Source: Halorubrum amylolyticum
Lineage (GTDB): Archaea; Halobacteriota; Halobacteria; Halobacteriales; Haloferacaceae
Assembly: GCF_004114995.1 (NCBI RefSeq)
Contig: NZ_SDJP01000008.1
Coordinates: forward strand, 31,442 to 95,441
Direction of reading: 5' to 3'
Length of the DNA stretch: 64,000 bases
Shown here piece by piece: positions 14,468 through 23,590 of the stretch (position 1 is the first letter of the stretch; each line of letters opens with the position of its first letter). A model generated the notes under the pieces. It was not told the origin of the DNA, searched no databases, and saw nothing but the letters and a program-made list of their open reading frames with translations. A program made the translations under genes and the position numbers.

Positions 14468-16666
14468 TCAGTCCACGATATCGGAGCCGCCCGGCGGCAG
14501 GAACTCCTGTAGCTGGTCCGCGCTCGCCACCTTCCGCACGAACGAGGTGTCCTTGAACCGCCCTTTCAGCTCGCGGTACACCATCATCGCGGCGTCGTTC
14601 TGCGCGTACATCCCCGGCTCCACCGTGACGCTCGTCGCCGCGCGGTCGACGATCGCCGAGGGCGGCCCGCCGATGGCGCGCGTGACGGGCTCGCACTGGA
14701 CGCCCACCGCGATCCGGCAGGGCACGTCCTCGAAGTAGGTGCGGTCGCCGCGGATCACGAAGCTGCCCTTCTCGATGTACTCGCCGCTCTCGGGCGTCTT
14801 CGACACCTGATCGGGCTCGACCATGTACGCGTCGCCCGCGCCGCGCCCGTCCTTCCAGTCCGAGGAGTAGGAGACGGCGAACTGCGCGGCCTCCCGCAGC
14901 GTTTCCTCCGAGAAGTCGACCGGATCGGCCGACTCCGAGGGACCCGCCGCCTTCAGGAGCGTCACCGGCCCCCCGTGCGCCTGCGTGTGGAAGAACCGGT
15001 CGTGTTTGCCCATGTACTTTTTCACCAGCTCCTCGTTCTGGTCGGCGTTGCGCCCGCCGATGACGAGGTACCCCGTCGAGGTGCGGAACCAGCGGAACCG
15101 CTCGAACCAGTCGTCGGGACTCCGGATCGGGATCGAGGAGCGCGAGAGCCAGTCGGTCTCGTACTCCTCGTCTTCGTCGTCGCCGCCGTCCTCGCCGTCG
15201 GCTCCGGCCTCGTCGCCCTCGTCCGCCGCCGCTTTCGCCTCCCACTCGGCCTTCCGCTCTCTGACCGCCTCAAGATCTTGCCGGGTCGACTCGATCGCCT
15301 CCATCGCGCCCTCCTTCTTCCCCTCGATCCGCTTGGCCTCTTGGTAGAGGCGGTCGGCGTTGACCTCCACGCCCGCGCTCGCGTCGAGTTCGACGCGGGT
15401 CGTCCCCCCGTCGTCGCTCTCACCGTCGTCGCCGAGTTCGACGGTCACAGTCCCCTCGCCGCCGTCGATGTCGACGACGGCCTCCGCCGCCGGAATCCCC
15501 CGCTCGGCGCCGGCGTCGAGGGTCTCCCCGATCTCGTCCCACGGGACCTCGTTCTCGCGGGCCTCCTGCACCGTCGAGAGCACCTCGTCGACGAGGTCGT
15601 ACCGGGCGTACAGCAGCTCCGCGCGCTCGCGCTCAGCCTCGGCCTGCTCCTCGAACCCCTCGATCGCCCCCTTCTGCTGTTCGATGATCCGCTCCTGTTT
15701 GGCGATCTCCTCCTCGAAGTCGGGCCGCGAGGCGCTCGCGTCCGCGGGGGCCTCCCCCGCGTCGGTCTCCTCGCCTTCGAGCCGGTAGAAGTACTCGTCG
15801 ACGGCGGCGTTGAAGGAGTCGAAGCCGACGCTCGGGAGCCCCTCGTGTTCCGTGAGCGGGAAGGGCGTGACGTCGACGACGCGGGGGTCGCGGTCGTCCG
15901 TCTCGTCGTCGGACAGTTCCTCCTCGTAGACGCGCGGGTCGATGTCGCCGGAGCGGAGCCGCTCGCCGATCCGGGAGAGCGCATCGTGGAGCGCGCGGAG
16001 CTGGTCGTCTGTGGCCTCGTCGATGGGAGTCTCCTTTTCGACAGCCGCGCGGGTACACACCTCCTCGGCGTAGAGCCCGCCGAGGTTGAGCTGCGTGGCG
16101 AGGGTCCGCACCACGTCGCTGTCGGACTCGCGCATGTGGCGTTCGAACCCGCCGAGGCTCACGTCGAGGGGGTTGAGCCGCGAGGCGGGGTACTCGTACT
16201 GCGCGCCGGGCGCGACCGTCCGGGACTTGAGTCGGACCGTCGACAGCGACCCGACGACCTCGCCGGTCTCGTCGAGCGCGGCGATATTCCCCTGTCCGAA
16301 CAGCTCGGCGACGAGCGTCGTGTTCTGGTCCTCGCGCTCGAACTCGAAGGTGAGGATGCGGTCGAACTCGTACTGCTCGACGCCCGCGAAGTCGGCGCCG
16401 GACAGCCGATTTCGGAGCATCTTCGCGAAGTTCGGCGGCCGACCGGGGGCGTCCGCGACGTTGTCGGGGTCCGCGACGTGGGCGCGTTTGATGTCTCCCA
16501 CCTCGATCATGAGTTCGACCCGCCCGCGGTCGAAGTCGCGGAGCTTCAGCCGGAGCAGGTCGTCGTCGTAGAGGTACGCCTTGTCGACCTTCGCGCCCTC
16601 GTACCGATTGAGCTCGGTGACGAGCGCGCCGAGGTCGATGCTCGACAGCTCCCGCTTCTGGTCCAT
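14468..16666 (-). CDS. rqcH: Ribosome rescue/quality-control protein RqcH (NFACT family)
   Basis: 732 residues with the full NFACT layout. NFACT-N comes first (about 1-250; LSSIDLGALVTELN, GRPPNFAKMLRNRL), then a helical coiled-coil region (about 320-490). NFACT-R follows (about 505-620; WFRTSTGYLVIGGRNADQNE, HTQAHGGPVTLLK) and a C-terminal NFACT-C domain ends the protein. Homologs bind stalled large ribosomal subunits and recruit tRNA-Ala for C-terminal tailing. An acidic Glu/Asp run sits just before NFACT-R. Single gene, no clear operon partner. Confidence 0.94.
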   Translation of the reverse strand: MDQKRELSSIDLGALVTELNRYEGAKVDKAYLYDDDLLRLKLRDFDRGRVELMIEVGDIKRAHVADPDNVADAPGRPPNFAKMLRNRLSGADFAGVEQYEFDRILTFEFEREDQNTTLVAELFGQGNIAALDETGEVVGSLSTVRLKSRTVAPGAQYEYPASRLNPLDVSLGGFERHMRESDSDVVRTLATQLNLGGLYAEEVCTRAAVEKETPIDEATDDQLRALHDALSRIGERLRSGDIDPRVYEEELSDDETDDRDPRVVDVTPFPLTEHEGLPSVGFDSFNAAVDEYFYRLEGEETDAGEAPADASASRPDFEEEIAKQERIIEQQKGAIEGFEEQAEAERERAELLYARYDLVDEVLSTVQEARENEVPWDEIGETLDAGAERGIPAAEAVVDIDGGEGTVTVELGDDGESDDGGTTRVELDASAGVEVNADRLYQEAKRIEGKKEGAMEAIESTRQDLEAVRERKAEWEAKAAADEGDEAGADGEDGGDDEDEEYETDWLSRSSIPIRSPDDWFERFRWFRTSTGYLVIGGRNADQNEELVKKYMGKHDRFFHTQAHGGPVTLLKAAGPSESADPVDFSEETLREAAQFAVSYSSDWKDGRGAGDAYMVEPDQVSKTPESGEYIEKGSFVIRGDRTYFEDVPCRIAVGVQCEPVTRAIGGPPSAIVDRAATSVTVEPGMYAQNDAAMMVYRELKGRFKDTSFVRKVASADQLQEFLPPGGSDIVD

Positions 16667-16729
16667 ACACGACAGAGACTCGCGGCCCGGAAAAAGGCGT
16701 GTCGTTCGCCCGGTACCGCGAGGCCGATC

Positions 16730-17137
16730 TCAGTTCCAGACGGTCTCGTAGCCGGCATCGGCGATGACGCCGTCGCTCGTGATGATCGCGTCCGTCTCGC
16801 GCGAGCGGTGGCTCGCGACGATCAGAGCGTCGTGAATACTCAGTTCGCCGACGATCTGAGCGTACTCGGCCAGTTCGGCTTCGTCGACCGATGCGATCGT
16901 GACCGGTCCGTTACCGACCAGCGCCTGACGGGCGTCGTCCGGCGTCCCGGTGAGGGTGAGGCCTCGGACGTCTTTGTCTCGGGAGACGGCGTACAACACT
17001 TCCGCGATCGCCGTACTCGGGGCGTGAACGATCGTCTCTCCGGCCTCCGCCTCGGCGAAGATCCGGTCAGCGGTGCGTGGAAGCGCGTCGACGAGGTAGG
17101 AGAGAAGCGAGACCGCGTCGGCGGTGTACACCGACAC
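16730..17137 (-). CDS. PIN-domain ribonuclease toxin (VapC family)
   Basis: 135 residues starting with GTG. Acidic PIN residues are seen in YTADAVSLLSYLVD, AIAEVLYA, SIHDALIVAS and DAIITSDG. VapC toxins cleave specific RNAs. It starts 1 nt after the stop of the AbrB-type gene upstream, so the two form a toxin-antitoxin operon with the antitoxin first. Confidence 0.85.
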   Translation of the reverse strand: MSVYTADAVSLLSYLVDALPRTADRIFAEAEAGETIVHAPSTAIAEVLYAVSRDKDVRGLTLTGTPDDARQALVGNGPVTIASVDEAELAEYAQIVGELSIHDALIVASHRSRETDAIITSDGVIADAGYETVWN

Positions 17138-17138
17138 G

Positions 17139-17399
17139 TCAGGCCTCTTCGTAGTTGCGGTCGCGGCGATCGCGGACGCGCTGCGCCAGCTCCTCGGCGA
17201 CCGCTTCGCGCTCTTCTCGGGAGGTGTCGTCGGGAACGAGCATTCCCCGGCCGCCGGTACGCGTGCGCTTTTTGACGACGATCCCCTCGTCGGTGTCCAA
17301 CCAGATCACCTCGTCGCCGGGCGCCAAGTCGTACTTCTCCCGGAGGGATTTCGGGATCGTCGCCTGCCCCTTCTCCGTGATCCGCGTCGACTTGCTCAT
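17139..17399 (-). CDS. AbrB/SpoVT-type antitoxin
   Basis: 86 residues. The swapped-hairpin DNA-binding domain RITEKGQATIPKSLREKYDL is at residues 5-25, followed by GDEVIWLDTDEGIVVKK. The charged C-terminal helix (EEREAVAEELAQRVRDRRDR) would contact the PIN toxin encoded immediately downstream. MSKSTRITEKGQ is the natural start. Confidence 0.88.
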   Translation of the reverse strand: MSKSTRITEKGQATIPKSLREKYDLAPGDEVIWLDTDEGIVVKKRTRTGGRGMLVPDDTSREEREAVAEELAQRVRDRRDRNYEEA

Positions 17400-17512
17400 G
17401 CGCGGTAATACACGTCGTAATACCTTAGTGTTGCGGGGAGGAACAGCCGGCCCGGAAAGCGGCGTGTCGTTTCGGGGCCAGGGGGTGAGCGAGACGGAGC
17501 GGTCGGCCCTGG

Positions 17513-19240
17513 CTACAGCCGCTTCGACACGTACGGCCCGTCTTGGTGGTAGCCGAGCTTGGTCCGGTAGTACTCGCGGGCGCCGATGCCCGAGATGATC
17601 GCCAGTTTGCGGTAGCCGGCGTCGCGGGCCAACTCCTCGGCGCGTTCGAGGAGCTTCGTCCCGTACCCCTGATGCTGCCAGTCGCCGTCGCCGCCGATGG
17701 CGACCTCGCTGCCGTACACGTGGAGCTCGCGGATCAGCGCGGCGTCCTCCAGCTCGCGCCGGATCGCGTCGTCCTCGGTGCCGGGCGCGCCGGGCTGGTC
17801 GGGCGCGAAGGAGGGGAACCGCAGGCGACAGAACCCGACGAGCAGGTCGCGGACGGGGTCCTCGAAGGAGATGAACTGCTCCGTCCCGCCGCCGGCCTCG
17901 TAGGTCATCACGTCGAGTTCCACGTCGTCGGGGTCCGGATCGGCGTCGTTGTGACCGACCTCGCGGGCGCGGATGTCGCGTTGGGTGATCCCCTTCTCCT
18001 CGGCTCGCCGGTCCGCGAGCTGTCGGAGGTTCGACTTCCAGACGCCGCCCTCGATGAAGTCGGCCGGGATGTCGCGCTGGACGCGCTGGAGACGCGTGTA
18101 CTTCGGGATCTGGTCCATCGCCTCGGCGACCACGTCGGCCGCCTCCTCGTTCGAGAGCGGCTCGAACGAGTCTTGGCGCCACCGGTCGTACACCCGAGTC
18201 CCCTCGACGACGAGGGTCGGGTAGATCTTCAGGTAGTCCGGACGCCAGTCGGGGTTCTCGAACAGCTGGCGGAAGTCCTCGATACACATCTCCCGCGTCA
18301 TTCCCGGCTGGCCCGGCATCATGTGGAAGCCGACCTTGAACGCGGCGTCGCGCAGCCGGCGGTTAGCGTTGCGGGAGGCCTCGTTGCCGTGCCCGCGGTG
18401 CATCTCGCGGTTGATCCGCTCGTAGGTGGTCTGGACGCCGACCTCGACCTTGGTGCCGCCGAGATCGAGCATGCGGTCGATCTGTTCCGGATCGCACCAG
18501 TCCGGCTTCGTCTCGAAGGTGGTGCCGATGTTGCGGATCTCGTTGGTCTCGTTCTCGGCGATCACGTCTTCGAGGTACTCGAACTCGGTCTCCTCGGGAG
18601 CGGGCGCGAACGACTCCCCCTCGGCCGGCTCCGGCTTCTCGTCGAGGTCGTAGTCGTTCATCGCCTGTACGGCGCGCTTCACGAACCACTCTTGGTAGTC
18701 GTGCGAGCGCGCGGTCATCGTCCCGCCCATCAGGATGAGCTCCACCTTGTCGACCGGGTGGCCGATCTTCCGGAGCTGTTCGAGCCGGAGGGTGACCTGC
18801 CCGTACGGGTCGTAGTCGTTCTGCTCGCCCCGGGCCGCGGCGGGCTCGTGGCCCGTGTACGACTGCGCGGAGGAGAACTCCGAGGCCGGCCCGCCGGGAC
18901 AGTAGAGGCACTTCCCGTGCGGGCACAGCTTCGGCGAGGTCATGATCGCGACCGGCGAGACGCCGGAGGCGGTCCGAACCGGCTTCCGGCGGACGACCTC
19001 GATCACGTCGTCGCGGGCCTCCGTGGGCGCGTGGTCCAAGATCTCGGTGTTCTTCGGGACCTTCGGCGAGGAGAACTCCGAGCAGGCGTCGAGCTTGGCG
19101 GACTCCAGGTCGTCGCGGTCGATCTCGCCCGCGAGGATCCGGTCGACGAGGTGCTCGCAGGTCCGGACGAACGCCTCGGTTTCGGTGTCGGCGTCGGACT
19201 CCTCTCCGGGAGCCCCGTCACCTGCCGCGTCGGTACTCAT
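17513..19240 (-). CDS. elp3: tRNA uridine(34) 5-carboxymethyl modification enzyme Elp3
   Basis: 575 residues. A radical-SAM domain carries the cluster motif CPHGKCLYCPGG (C-x4-C-x2-C, near residue 110). The C-terminal GNAT acetyltransferase domain (about 470-575; HQGYGTKLLERAEELARDAG) would use acetyl-CoA. Archaeal Elp3 acts without other Elongator subunits to modify wobble uridine. The acidic N-terminal leader is typical of haloarchaea. Confidence 0.95.
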   Translation of the reverse strand: MSTDAAGDGAPGEESDADTETEAFVRTCEHLVDRILAGEIDRDDLESAKLDACSEFSSPKVPKNTEILDHAPTEARDDVIEVVRRKPVRTASGVSPVAIMTSPKLCPHGKCLYCPGGPASEFSSAQSYTGHEPAAARGEQNDYDPYGQVTLRLEQLRKIGHPVDKVELILMGGTMTARSHDYQEWFVKRAVQAMNDYDLDEKPEPAEGESFAPAPEETEFEYLEDVIAENETNEIRNIGTTFETKPDWCDPEQIDRMLDLGGTKVEVGVQTTYERINREMHRGHGNEASRNANRRLRDAAFKVGFHMMPGQPGMTREMCIEDFRQLFENPDWRPDYLKIYPTLVVEGTRVYDRWRQDSFEPLSNEEAADVVAEAMDQIPKYTRLQRVQRDIPADFIEGGVWKSNLRQLADRRAEEKGITQRDIRAREVGHNDADPDPDDVELDVMTYEAGGGTEQFISFEDPVRDLLVGFCRLRFPSFAPDQPGAPGTEDDAIRRELEDAALIRELHVYGSEVAIGGDGDWQHQGYGTKLLERAEELARDAGYRKLAIISGIGAREYYRTKLGYHQDGPYVSKRL

Positions 19241-19322
19241 TACCCTTCGATCGACGGGTTTCGGGGTTAAGCGTGTCGCACCCGCGCGCCGATCGGAGAC
19301 GCCGGAACCGGCTACCCCAGAG

Positions 19323-19330
19323 TATATTAA
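19323..19330 (+). promoter_or_regulatory. TATA box of thiC
   Basis: TATATTAA is centred 27 nt upstream of the thiC ATG, so the mRNA is probably leaderless. That leaves no room for a 5' riboswitch, and none is seen. Confidence 0.65.
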
Positions 19331-19353
19331 CTAGTGGTATGACTTAGTAATCA

Positions 19354-20802
19354 ATGACGGCGACACAGATCCGGCGGGCACGAGACGGAGAGATCACGCC
19401 CGCGATGGAGCGCGTGGCGGAGCGCGAGAACCGCGAGCCGGAGTTCGTTCGTCGGCAGGTCGCCGACGGGCAGGCGGTGATCCCGAACAACCACGCCCAC
19501 GACTCGCTGGATCCGATGATCATCGGCAGGGAGTTCTCGACGAAAGTCAACGCCAACATCGGCAACAGCGAGACGACGAGCGACCGAACCGAGGAGCTCG
19601 AAAAGCTTCACGCGGCGGTCCACTACGGCGCCGACACCGTCATGGACCTCTCGACGGGCGAGCGCCTGGACGAGACCCGCGAGGCGAACGTCGCGTACTC
19701 GCCGGTTCCGGTGGGGACGGTTCCGATTTACGAGGCCGTCAAGCGAGCGGGCGACCCGGCCGACATCACCCACGAACTGCTGCTCGACGTGATCGAGAAG
19801 CAGGCCGAACAGGGCGTCGACTACATGACGATCCACGCGGGCGTGCTGCTGGAGCACCTGCCGCTGACCGACGGTCGCACCACCGGGATCGTCTCGCGCG
19901 GCGGCTCGATCCTCGCACGGTGGATCGAGGAGAACGGGACGCAGAACCCGCTGTACGCGAAGTTCGAGGAGATATGTGTGATCCTCGCGGAACACGACGT
20001 GACGATATCGCTCGGTGACGGCCTCCGTCCCGGCTGCCTCGCCGACGCGAGCGACGAGGCGCAGTTCGCCGAGCTCGACACCCTCGGAGAGCTCACTCGC
20101 GTCGCGTGGGATCACGGCGTGCAGGTGATGGTCGAGGGTCCCGGTCACGTCCCGATAGACGAGATCGCTGACAACGTCGACCGGCAACAAGAGGTGTGCG
20201 ACGGCGCGCCGTTCTACGTGCTCGGTCCGCTCGTGACCGATATCGCCCCCGGATACGACCACGTCACGAGCGCGATCGGCGCGACCGAGGCGGCGCGGGC
20301 GGGCGCGGCGATGCTCTGCTACGTCACGCCGAAAGAACACCTCGGCCTCCCCGACGCGGAGGACGTGCGGGACGGCCTCGCGGCGTACCGGATCGCGGCC
20401 CACGCCGCCGATGTCGCCACCGGGCGTCCGGGGGCGCGCGACTGGGACGACGCCCTCTCGGAGGCGCGCTACGAGTTCGACTGGTCCCGGCAGTTCGACC
20501 TCGCGCTCGACCCCGAGCGCGCGCGGTCCTACCACGACCAGACGCTCCCCGGAGACAACTACAAGGAGGCGCGGTTCTGTTCGATGTGCGGCGCGGAGTT
20601 CTGCTCGATGCGCATCGATCAGGACGCCCGCGACGCGGACGGCGAGATGGCCGCCATCGGCGGGGACACGGACCTCGATGCGTCCGACGCCGCTGCGGTG
20701 AACGTCCCGCCGGTCGGCGCGCACGACACCAGTCGCGTTCCGGACGAGATCGAGATCGACGGCGTCACCTTCACGCCGGAAACCGGCCGCGCGGACGACT
20801 GA
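19354..20802 (+). CDS. thiC: Phosphomethylpyrimidine synthase ThiC
   Basis: 482 residues. The Fe-S motif [11 protein letters not shown] (C-x2-C-x4-C) is near residue 410. Conserved blocks include [31 protein letters not shown] and [11 protein letters not shown]. It turns aminoimidazole ribotide into HMP-phosphate for thiamine synthesis in a radical-SAM reaction. The mRNA appears leaderless, so any thiamine control must be transcriptional. No other thi gene is adjacent. Confidence 0.96.
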   Translation: MTATQIRRARDGEITPAMERVAERENREPEFVRRQVADGQAVIPNNHAHDSLDPMIIGREFSTKVNANIGNSETTSDRTEELEKLHAAVHYGADTVMDLSTGERLDETREANVAYSPVPVGTVPIYEAVKRAGDPADITHELLLDVIEKQAEQGVDYMTIHAGVLLEHLPLTDGRTTGIVSRGGSILARWIEENGTQNPLYAKFEEICVILAEHDVTISLGDGLRPGCLADASDEAQFAELDTLGELTRVAWDHGVQVMVEGPGHVPIDEIADNVDRQQEVCDGAPFYVLGPLVTDIAPGYDHVTSAIGATEAARAGAAMLCYVTPKEHLGLPDAEDVRDGLAAYRIAAHAADVATGRPGARDWDDALSEARYEFDWSRQFDLALDPERARSYHDQTLPGDNYKEARFCSMCGAEFCSMRIDQDARDADGEMAAIGGDTDLDASDAAAVNVPPVGAHDTSRVPDEIEIDGVTFTPETGRADD

Positions 20803-20901
20803 TTCGTCACCGAACGTCACTCTCGAACGCTCTCGCGTTCGTCGACTGGACCGCCGACCGGATCCGCCCGTTTTACGTCGGCCGGACCGTACCACGGGAG
20901 C

Positions 20902-22419
20902 GTGCTACGTAAGGACCTCCTGCGCGTCTCGCGGGCCGGCGGCGGCTACCGCCCGCGCTTCGCGACCCGCGAGCACCGCCCCCTCGCGGCGCGGGTGCTC
21001 GGGACCTTCGAGTCCCACGTCGGGGAGCGCCGCGGCGACCTCGACGACGCGTTGGCGGCGCTGGAGGCCGACGCCGCCGACTCCGGCGGTGACTTCAAAC
21101 TCGTCCGCGGGCTCGCGGCGCTCGTCGAGCGCGAGTGCGTCTTCGAGACGCGGGCGCCGGTCCCGCCGCGTCGCGTCCGGCGGGCCGCCTTCGAAGCGGC
21201 GGAGGCGGTGGGCGTCGCGAGCGAGGCCGAGCGCGAGACCGCGATCGACCGCGCCGCCGACGCGCTCGGCATCGGGTCCGAAGGCGTGGAGGCGTCGCTG
21301 TACGCCGACCGCGACGTCAACGAGGTCCTCGTCGACGCCGACGTGCGGTGGGACCCGGACTCGCTCCTCGAACAGTACGACCTCTCGCTGGCCCAGACCG
21401 CCCTCTTCGACGCCACCGAGGTCCGGGTGCGATCGAACGACCCGAAGCGGCTCGTCTCCGCGGTCAAGCGGCTGCGGCTGATGTACGAGCTCGAAAAGAC
21501 CCCCGAGGGCCGGGAGCTGGTCGTCACCGGGCCGGACGCGCTGTTCTCGCGCACACGGCGCTACGGGACCGCGTTCGCGCGGCTGCTCCGGACCGTCGCG
21601 GAGTCGGCCGAGTGGGAGCTTTCGGCGACCATCGACGACCGCGGGCGTGAGCGCACCATGCGCCTCTCCGACGGCGACGTGACGGTTCCGGGCGTCGAGC
21701 CGGTCGCCGAGCCCGACTTCGACAGCGGGGTCGAGGCCGACTTCGCCGGGCGGTTCCGCGGGCTCGACCTCGACTGGACCCTCGTCCGCGAGCCGGAGCC
21801 GCTCGAAACCGGAAACCGGGTGATGATCCCCGACTTCGCGTTCGACTACGACCACGCCGACTTCCGGCTGTTCTTCGAGGTCATGGGCTTTTGGACCCCC
21901 GAGTACGTCGCGAAGAAGCTCTCACAGCTCGCGGACGTGGAGGACGTGGATCTGCTGGTCGCCGTCGACGAGAGCCTCGGCGTCGGCGAGGCGATCGCCG
22001 CCCGCGACCACCGCGTCGTCACGTACTCCGGGACCGTCCGCGTGAAGGGGGTCGTCGACGTGCTCCGCGAGTACGAGGCGGAGTTCGTCGCCGACGCGGC
22101 CGCAGACCTCCCCAACGCTCTCTCGCCGGACGCGGACGCGATCGGGCTCGACGACCTCGCAGACGCGCACGGCGTGAGCGTCGAGGCGATCGAGGACAAG
22201 TCGTTTCCCGACCACGAGCGGGTCGGTCGGACCCTCGTGCGGCCCGCGGTCCTGGAGTCGGTCGGCGAGGAGCTGGAAGCCGGGATGTCGCTCTCGGCGG
22301 CCGAGTCGATCCTCGACGAACACGGCGTCGACGACGCCAGCGCCGCGCTCTCGCGGCTCGGATTCCGGATGGAGTGGGAGGGGCTCGGCGGCGGGACGCT
22401 GCGGGAGAAGGGGGAGTAG
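20902..22419 (+). CDS. Bax1-type nuclease (DUF790, XPB-helicase-associated)
   Basis: 505 residues with a GTG start. The DUF790 N-terminal block (LRKDLLRVSRAGGGYRPRF) and a C-terminal PD-(D/E)xK nuclease core (IPDFAFDYDHADFRLFFEVMGFW, then a Lys-rich helix) are visible. In archaea Bax1 is the structure-specific nuclease partner of XPB helicase in nucleotide excision repair. XPB is not in this window. The last 110 residues look like an HTH-bearing extension (LDDLADAHGVSVEAIED). Confidence 0.88.
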   Translation: MLRKDLLRVSRAGGGYRPRFATREHRPLAARVLGTFESHVGERRGDLDDALAALEADAADSGGDFKLVRGLAALVERECVFETRAPVPPRRVRRAAFEAAEAVGVASEAERETAIDRAADALGIGSEGVEASLYADRDVNEVLVDADVRWDPDSLLEQYDLSLAQTALFDATEVRVRSNDPKRLVSAVKRLRLMYELEKTPEGRELVVTGPDALFSRTRRYGTAFARLLRTVAESAEWELSATIDDRGRERTMRLSDGDVTVPGVEPVAEPDFDSGVEADFAGRFRGLDLDWTLVREPEPLETGNRVMIPDFAFDYDHADFRLFFEVMGFWTPEYVAKKLSQLADVEDVDLLVAVDESLGVGEAIAARDHRVVTYSGTVRVKGVVDVLREYEAEFVADAAADLPNALSPDADAIGLDDLADAHGVSVEAIEDKSFPDHERVGRTLVRPAVLESVGEELEAGMSLSAAESILDEHGVDDASAALSRLGFRMEWEGLGGGTLREKGE

Positions 22420-22499
22420 GCGCGAGAGACCAAGACAGGTAGCGCAGACCGCTGGCAGCGACGCGGTATTTAAGCCACGGGCGAGATGCCGACGATCGC

Positions 22500-22814
22500 T
22501 TATAAATGACCGAGGTGGTGGCGCGTGCCGCCGAGCGCCCGGAGGGCGCGATGGTGCACGCGCGAGGGAGTCGCTGGCGCCGCGGCGCCAGCGACAGGGC
22601 GAGAGCGAAGCTCTCGCTTGCAACCGGACGCAGTCCGGTGACGAGGCTGGGGAGGGGTGAGGCCGTGCGGTTGCGGGCGGGTGGGACTCAAAGGGGCAGC
22701 CGTGAGGACGGCGCAGGCGACGGAAGCACCGCAACGAGGGAGCGATAGCGACTGAGTGAGGAGCGCAGCGAGCGTGCGCCGTCCTCACGGCTGGGGCTTT
22801 GGAGGCCTTCACCG
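22500..22814 (+). ncRNA. Structured multicopy element, copy C (longest, with extra hairpins)
   Basis: 315 nt between the Bax1 gene and the convergent DUF7122-like gene. TTATAAAT at 22500 is followed by GCGCGTGC at 22521. Arm 2 (GTCGCTGGCG/CGCCAGCGAC) is followed by two extra hairpins absent elsewhere, GCGAGAGC/GCTCTCGC and ACCGGAC/GTCCGGT. Arm 3 is CAGCCGTGAGGACGGCGCA (22697-22715) with a perfect complement at 22775-22793. Its A-C pair, where copy B has G-C, is compensated on the other arm. The arm-3 tip is nearly identical to copy B, in the same orientation. Confidence 0.6.
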
Positions 22815-23044
22815 CGTTGTCGACGACGTATAAACAGCCGCCGGCGACACCACTCGTTCACTTATAAATAACCGATCCGCCACAGTGATTCACGTACTCC
22901 CGCTATCACTCACTACCGTTCCTGTACTGAGCGATTCGGGACAAAAAATGTCAACTTCTGAGAATTTCAACAAGCCGAAAATCTTCACAGCCGATTCGCT
23001 ATCGACTATTTATAAACGAGCGAGCGATTCGCCGCCCCGATCCC
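22815..23044. other. AT-richer 3' flank of copy C, shared with copy D
   Basis: From 22815 to about 22915 the sequence closely matches the 3' flank of copy D. Shared pieces are a GTATAAACAGCCG box, CACCACTCGTTCACTTATAAA and, further on, ACGTAyTCCCGCTATC. The rest has another TTTATAAACG near 23010 and an A-run near 22945. No gene is seen. Confidence 0.5.
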
Positions 23045-23590
23045 TCACTCCACGACCGGCAGGTTCGCCCGGCTTCCCTTCGGCACCACCGAGCGCAACT
23101 CGTCGTAGAGGTACAGCCCCACGCCGATCGGTGCCTGCTCGCCGGCGACCTCGTGAGTCGCGATCAGGTACCCCCAGTCGCCGTCCCACTCGGGGAGATC
23201 TTGGTCTTCGCCGGCGACGAACCGGGACGCCTGCTCGGGGGCGAGTTCGATCGCGTTCTTCGTCGCGAGGTGGCCGAACCGGGTGGCCGCCCGAGTCGTC
23301 GGCTTCCAGTGCTCCTGTCGCGTCCGGAGGAACGTCATCCCGATCGCCTCCACCGCGCTGGGGTCGGTCGCCTCGCCGTTGAAGATCCAGACCTTCCCCG
23401 CGCCCTTCTCCCAGAAGCTGTACCCCTCGAAGACGCTCGGGTCGATCCCGAACCGCTCCTCCCACCAGTCGAGTACCTCCCGCCGGCTCGCGCGACCCTC
23501 GACCTCGCGGTCGGCGGGGGTCGCGGGGAGCCGGTCGAACTGCTGGCCGTCGTTGGTGGGGCCGTCGTTGGTGGGGGCGTCGTCGGTCAC
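23045..23590 (-). CDS. RNA methylase-associated protein (DUF7122-like, NOP C-terminal type)
   Basis: 181 residues with a GTG start overlapping the methylase stop (GTGA, 4 bp). After a repetitive N-terminus (DDAPTNDGPTNDG) it has WWEERFGIDPSVFEGYSFWE, KVWIFNGEA and GVGLYLYDELRSVVPKGSRA. This resembles the small RNA-binding domain found at the C-terminus of some NOP2/RsmF enzymes. Probably a split-off RNA-recognition subunit of the upstream enzyme; that is inference. Confidence 0.75.
   Translation of the reverse strand: MTDDAPTNDGPTNDGQQFDRLPATPADREVEGRASRREVLDWWEERFGIDPSVFEGYSFWEKGAGKVWIFNGEATDPSAVEAIGMTFLRTRQEHWKPTTRAATRFGHLATKNAIELAPEQASRFVAGEDQDLPEWDGDWGYLIATHEVAGEQAPIGVGLYLYDELRSVVPKGSRANLPVVE

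Noticed and set aside
14975..17275. 766-codon plus-strand ORF over rqcH
   Set aside because: Antisense frame with Val/Leu/Arg-biased composition; rqcH on the minus strand has all family domains.
19241..19353. A thiamine riboswitch upstream of thiC
   Set aside because: The TATA box is 27 nt from the ATG, leaving no leader; no THI-box-like sequence is seen.
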